Assembly: GCA_030536555.1 (NCBI GenBank)
Contig: JAUNPU010000004.1
Span: 62,001-126,000 of the forward strand
Origin: Eubacteriales bacterium
GTDB taxonomy: Bacteria; Bacillota; Clostridia; Lachnospirales; Lachnospiraceae
Direction of reading: 5' to 3'
Length of the DNA stretch: 64,000 bases
The position numbers and the translations under genes are program-made. The notes under the pieces are model-generated. The model ran no database searches. It was not told the DNA's origin and saw nothing but the letters and a program-made list of their open reading frames with translations. Position 1 is the stretch's first letter, and the number at the start of each line of letters is the position of its first letter. This document shows positions 59,801 through 64,000 of this stretch, one piece after another.

Positions 59801-61252
59801 TTATCTGCCCAGCAGCTCGATACCCTTGCGGATTCTCGCCAGAGACTCTTCCTTGCCCAGTACCTCCATGATTTCCGTAGCACCGGCCGGGGTCATCTGC
59901 TTGCCGGACACGGCGGTACGAATCGGCCACATTACAAAGCCGGTCTTATAGCCTTTCTCGGAAACATAGGCAGCCAGCGTTGCATACAGGGCATCGTTGG
60001 TAAAGTCCTCCTGCGCCTCCAGAAGCGGCAGCACGTCCTTCAGCACCTCCAGAGAATTCTCGGAGTTGGTCTTCATCTTCTTGTGAGTGTACATCGCCAC
60101 ATCGTACTCCGGCAGCTCCTCAAAGAAGTCGATATGATCCGCAATGTCCGGAAATACCTCGATACGGGTCTTTACCATATTAGCAATCTTCTTAAGATCC
60201 AGATCCTTTTTAATCACAGCCTTCAGATACGGCTCTGCCATCTCATAGAACTTATCAAAATCCATCGCCTTGATGTACTCGCCGTTCATCCATTTCAGTT
60301 TCACCATATCAAATACCGCCGGGGACTTGCTGATGTTCATGTAATTGAAATTCTTCACCAGATCCTCCAGAGAGAAGATCTCCTGGTTGTCCTCCGGAGA
60401 CCAGCCCAGCAGTGCCACATAGTTCACCACTGCCTCAGCCACGAAGCCCTGCTCGATCAGATCCTCAAAGGAGGAATGACCGCTTCTCTTGCTCAGCTTC
60501 TTGTGGTTCTCGTCGGTGATCAGCGGGCAGTGTACATAGATCGGAACTTCCCAGCCGAATGCGTCATACAGACGGTTGTACTTCGGTGAAGAGGACAGAT
60601 ATTCATTTCCGCGGACCACGTGGGTAATGCCCATCAGATGGTCGTCCACAACGTTGGCAAAGTTGTAGGTGGGGTAGCCGTCAGACTTGATCAGAACCAT
60701 GTCGTCCAGCTCGGAGTTGTCCACAGTGATATCGCCGTAAATGTCATCGCTAAAGGTGGTAGTGCCCTCCGTCGGGTTGTTCTGACGGATCACGTAAGGC
60801 ATGCCTGCTGCCAGATTCGCCTCGATCTCCTCCTTGGACAGATGGAGACAGTGCTTGTCGTAGGTCATGATCTCCTCACCATTGACGGTAGTCTTTAAGG
60901 TATCCAGACGCTCCTGGGTACAGAAGCAGTAGTATGCCTCGCCTTTCTCAATCAGCTTCTTCGCATACTCCAGATAAATGCCGGCTGCCTGACGCTCACT
61001 CTGCACGTAAGGACCGCAGCCGCCGTCCTTGTCCGGTCCCTCATCGTGGATCAGACCGGTCTCAGCCAGTGTCCGGTAAATGATCTCCGTAGCGCCTTCC
61101 ACGTAGCGCTCCTGGTCCGTATCCTCGATACGAAGCAGGAAATCGCCGCCCTCATGCTTTGCAATCAGGTATGCGTACAGTGCCGTTCTCAGGTTGCCCA
61201 CATGCATCCGTCCGGTCGGACTCGGTGCATATCTTGTTCTGATCTTGCTCAT
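59801..61252 (-). CDS. gltX: Glutamyl-tRNA synthetase
   Basis: 483 residues, usual length. The class I signatures are [12 protein letters not shown] (HIGH motif) near residue 9 and KLSKRSG (KMSKS motif) near residue 250. It charges tRNA-Glu, of which two copies are at 7.1 and 7.4 kb, and in clostridia usually also tRNA-Gln for later amidation. The start follows AAAGGAGATTTATCAT. Confidence 0.97.
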   Translation of the reverse strand: MSKIRTRYAPSPTGRMHVGNLRTALYAYLIAKHEGGDFLLRIEDTDQERYVEGATEIIYRTLAETGLIHDEGPDKDGGCGPYVQSERQAAGIYLEYAKKLIEKGEAYYCFCTQERLDTLKTTVNGEEIMTYDKHCLHLSKEEIEANLAAGMPYVIRQNNPTEGTTTFSDDIYGDITVDNSELDDMVLIKSDGYPTYNFANVVDDHLMGITHVVRGNEYLSSSPKYNRLYDAFGWEVPIYVHCPLITDENHKKLSKRSGHSSFEDLIEQGFVAEAVVNYVALLGWSPEDNQEIFSLEDLVKNFNYMNISKSPAVFDMVKLKWMNGEYIKAMDFDKFYEMAEPYLKAVIKKDLDLKKIANMVKTRIEVFPDIADHIDFFEELPEYDVAMYTHKKMKTNSENSLEVLKDVLPLLEAQEDFTNDALYATLAAYVSEKGYKTGFVMWPIRTAVSGKQMTPAGATEIMEVLGKEESLARIRKGIELLGR

Positions 61253-61357
61253 ATGATAAATCTCCTTTGAAATGATCTCATTTTCTCTAACAGGCGGGTT
61301 CTCCCGCCGGACCGGTACTATTATATACCAGCGTTTCCCAAAAAGGAAGGGCTTTTC

Positions 61358-62701
61358 TCACTTTCCTTCATAATAACTGTACCGGTGCCTGCCCTTCTGC
61401 TTGCTGTTGTACAGGGCACGATCCGCCTCCTTGAAGCACTCCTCATAGGAAAATCCCTCACTGCTGGCAAATGTGATCCCCGCGCTGAAGGTAAACGGCA
61501 TGGCCTGCAGTCCATCCATCCTGCCAAACAGCCGCTGCATCCGGTTCTCCACCAGCGCACGGTCACTGACATTTCGCAGAAATACCATGAACTCGTCTCC
61601 GCCCATTCTGCCGATGATGTCATCACTGCGAAATGTGGTCTGCAGAAGCTTTGCCATCTGCACCAGCGCCATATCGCCTCCCTGATGTCCGTATCGGTCA
61701 TTGATGCTCTTGAACTCATCCAGATCAAACAGCAGGAACACGCCCTCGTGAACCCCCTCTTCCTCCGTCATGAACCGCCGCACCTTATCCTCGAAGTTCC
61801 GCCGGTTGTCAATGTTGGTCAGCGGATCCAGATTTGCCGCAATCTCCATGGTCATCTCCCGGCGCTTGGCAATATCAATATCCTTCATGTACAAAAGCGC
61901 ATAGAGAGTGTCCGTATAATCCTCCTGAAACACATGTACCGTCACCCGCACCCAGCGCAGCTCTCCGCCGCACATTCTCCGGAAACTTAACTTTTCCGTG
62001 CGTTTTCCATTTTTAAACCGCCTGCGGATCTCCTCTGCGCTGAGCTGTTCCCGGCAGTTGTCCCGGTCCTCCGGCGCAATGGTCTCTTCCATGTTCCGGC
62101 TCATAATGTCAAAGAAAGGCTCTCCGCTGGTCCGGTTTTCCTCTCCATAGGCTTCCCAGAGCCCACCGGCCTCCAGCAGTACTCCCGTATCCAGATTCAG
62201 TTCCGCATAGGCAACGGTCTCTGAGAGCAGTGCCTTATAGAAGTCACTTTTCCGCCGATACTTCAGCATAAAGTCCGTCTCGTCATTTTCCATGAACTTT
62301 GGTCTGTCCAGATTGCTGAGGATCCGGTGATAGCCTTCCAGACACAGCTTCCCGTCCTGATCCTCCGTGCGGCTTCCCACGCAGCGCACCACCACATCCC
62401 CGGCGTCCGGATGCTTCCAGGTATACTCCACCTGAATCAGCCGCCCCGTATCCAGCATGCTCTGCACCGCGCAGTTCACATAGTAGTAATAACGTTCATC
62501 GATTCGGTCATACCAGTGGCGGAAACATTCCGCCGGTGTAAGGTTCTCTTTTACCCCCATCACCTGCAGCATCGTGCTGTCTGCATACAGTTCCGATGCA
62601 CCGCCTTCCGGATCTATATGAATCACCCAGAGTCCCAGGTGGGTGTTTTTTAAGATTTCTTCACTCTCCCTGCATAAATATGTCTGTCTCTGATCCTTCA
62701 A
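61358..62701 (-). CDS. PAS-type GGDEF diguanylate cyclase
   Basis: 447 residues, TTG start at 62701 six bases after GGAGG. Two PAS-like regions (about 10-130 and 150-275) precede a GGDEF domain with the intact active site RMGGDEFMVF near residue 365. There is no RxxD inhibitory site just upstream at the expected place, where IGRMGG is preceded by TFRSDD. It makes cyclic di-GMP in response to an unknown signal and is cytosolic, with no membrane segment. Confidence 0.88.
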   Translation of the reverse strand: MKDQRQTYLCRESEEILKNTHLGLWVIHIDPEGGASELYADSTMLQVMGVKENLTPAECFRHWYDRIDERYYYYVNCAVQSMLDTGRLIQVEYTWKHPDAGDVVVRCVGSRTEDQDGKLCLEGYHRILSNLDRPKFMENDETDFMLKYRRKSDFYKALLSETVAYAELNLDTGVLLEAGGLWEAYGEENRTSGEPFFDIMSRNMEETIAPEDRDNCREQLSAEEIRRRFKNGKRTEKLSFRRMCGGELRWVRVTVHVFQEDYTDTLYALLYMKDIDIAKRREMTMEIAANLDPLTNIDNRRNFEDKVRRFMTEEEGVHEGVFLLFDLDEFKSINDRYGHQGGDMALVQMAKLLQTTFRSDDIIGRMGGDEFMVFLRNVSDRALVENRMQRLFGRMDGLQAMPFTFSAGITFASSEGFSYEECFKEADRALYNSKQKGRHRYSYYEGK

Positions 62702-62783
62702 TCGCAGCCTCCTCTTTCGTCATTTTCACCTGCTGTTTTACCGCCGGAATCTGAATCTCCGGTATCGCTTCCCCGCCTGCCGC

Positions 62784-64000
62784 TCAGATCAGCTGATAGT
62801 TCCCGTCTCCGTCCCCGGACACAGTCAGAGAATAGAACACCCTTGCTGCCTCCGCCAGATACCCGGTATCCCTGCTCCCCGCCGTCTCGTAGCAGGAATG
62901 CATTGCCAGCTGCGGCAGACCGATATCCACCGTATTGAGCGCCACCTGCGCATTGGAAATATTGCCCAGCGTGGAGCCGCCCAGCATGTCAGACCGGTTG
63001 GTGAAGGTCTGATAAGGAACCCCCGCCTTCTCACAGATAGACTTGAAGATTGCACCGGAAATGGCATCGGTGGTGTACTTCTGGTTGGCGCTGTACTTGA
63101 TCACGATTCCCTGATTCAGATAGGGGCGGTTGGTAGGATCCGCCTTGTCCGGCTGATTGGGATGCACACCGTGGGCATTGTCCGCAGACACCATAAAGCT
63201 GGATGCCAGCGCCGTCAGGTACTGCTCCTCCGTCCGGCCCAGCCCCGTGTTGATCCGGTGCAGCACATCCCGCAGGAAGGTGGACGCCGCTCCCTGCTTG
63301 GTCCCGCTTCCCACTTCCTCATTGTCCATGACGCAGTGAACCGCAACGCTCTCCTTCGGCTCCGCCCCCAGAAATCCCTCCAGCGATGCAAATGCACACT
63401 GCAGGTCATCCAGACGGGGCGCTGCCAGAAACTCCCCGTTCAGTCCCAGCACCGTGCCCTTGTCCCTGGTGTATAAAAACAGATCCGTATCCAGAATATC
63501 CGCCTCATCCACGCCAGCCTCCCCGGCAATCAGCTTCAGAAATCCGTCCTTCGCCGTGCCGTCACCCAGCAGCGGAAGCATGTCCTTCTGGGCGTTGAAG
63601 GCATAGCCCTCATTGACCTGGCGGTTCATGTGGATCGCCAGATTCGGGATGATCAGCAGATCCCGGTCCACTTTGACCAGTCTGGTCTCCACACCGTCTG
63701 CCCTGCGAACCACCACACGTCCTGCCACCGAGAGAGGACGGTCCAGCCACGGCGCACACAGCATGCCGCCGTACTTCTCCACATTCAGCTTCAGATATTG
63801 CCTGTCCACCTCAATCTCCGCATTGGACTTCACCTTGAAGGTCGGGGAATCACTGTGACTCGCCATGATCTGAAATCCCTTAAAATCCGCCTTCGGAATG
63901 CGAAATGCAATCAGTGCGGAATCATTGCGGGTCACATAGTAGCCGGAACCTGCCTCCAGCTTCCAGCTCTGTCCCTCATAAAGCCGGCGGTAGCCCGCTG
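62784..64000 (-). CDS. M18-family aminopeptidase (partial, N terminus missing)
   Basis: The reading frame is open to the right edge (GYRRLYEGQSWKLEAGSGYY precedes the GTG at 63935), so the start is outside the window. Zinc-binding motifs: MASHSDSPTF, RLDDLQCA, CVMDNEEVGSGTKQ, SADNAHG and MHSCYETAG. M18 enzymes are cytosolic aminopeptidases preferring acidic or neutral N-terminal residues. Confidence 0.9.
   Translation of the reverse strand, partial: AGYRRLYEGQSWKLEAGSGYYVTRNDSALIAFRIPKADFKGFQIMASHSDSPTFKVKSNAEIEVDRQYLKLNVEKYGGMLCAPWLDRPLSVAGRVVVRRADGVETRLVKVDRDLLIIPNLAIHMNRQVNEGYAFNAQKDMLPLLGDGTAKDGFLKLIAGEAGVDEADILDTDLFLYTRDKGTVLGLNGEFLAAPRLDDLQCAFASLEGFLGAEPKESVAVHCVMDNEEVGSGTKQGAASTFLRDVLHRINTGLGRTEEQYLTALASSFMVSADNAHGVHPNQPDKADPTNRPYLNQGIVIKYSANQKYTTDAISGAIFKSICEKAGVPYQTFTNRSDMLGGSTLGNISNAQVALNTVDIGLPQLAMHSCYETAGSRDTGYLAEAARVFYSLTVSGDGDGNYQLI

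Overview
The window looks like a chromosomal stretch of a gut-type anaerobic clostridium, most likely a Lachnospiraceae member. The reasons are moderate-to-high GC, strong GGAGG ribosome-binding sites, class III fructose-bisphosphatase, RNase Y, two [FeFe]-hydrogenase-family proteins, cell-wall-binding repeat proteins and a leuB-ilvD-ilvB-serC-serA-DUF1015 gene order. This assignment is inference from gene content. Most genes are on the minus strand.

Layout. 1-3.9 kb: a hydrogen-metabolism or H2-signalling operon made of a [2Fe-2S] protein, a PAS-containing sensory [FeFe] hydrogenase, a PP2C/SpoIIE phosphatase and a group B [FeFe] hydrogenase cut by the window edge. 4.1-6.9 kb: a structured 5' leader, a lipoprotein solute-binding protein and a permease fused to its ATPase. 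7-8.3 kb: ten tRNAs, including a 280-bp tandem duplication of tRNA-Pro/tRNA-Glu. 8.3-23.6 kb: housekeeping and envelope genes (nucleotide sanitation, phosphodiesterases, RNA methyltransferase, fbp, peptidoglycan hydrolases, rny, recX, recA). 24.9-34.2 kb: a subtilase, then serine and branched-chain amino-acid biosynthesis. 35.5-40.9 kb: a compact SCP2 / hydrolase / condensation-domain / ACP / adenylating-ligase cluster with a divergent TetR regulator. 42-55 kb: a LacI-controlled transport and catabolism locus (Liv ABC transporter, PLP enzyme, M29/NicX-like metalloenzyme, three dehydrogenases, split ThrE exporter). 55.3-64 kb: DUF1292, cobO, a UvrD-like helicase, an Fe-S aldo/keto reductase, gltX, a GGDEF protein and a partial M18 peptidase.

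The most unusual content is intergenic. Upstream of recA lie two inverted copies of a ~245-nt element whose nested stems keep pairing while their sequences differ. Two other gaps (34.9-35.1 kb and 56.4-56.6 kb) carry homologous arrays of four inverted TTGGACAATT repeats with conserved spacing. The 34.6-35.4 kb gap also holds two more large stem structures.

The regulatory sequence is readable in several places: a LexA-type box at recA, a TetR-type operator just downstream of the -10 of the biosynthetic cluster, and three copies of a TTACTCGTGTAA-like operator tying the LacI regulator to the transport/catabolic operon and to the exporter genes. There is also a candidate small RNA and a sporulation-type promoter in front of a small Asn-rich protein missed by ordinary ORF length cut-offs.
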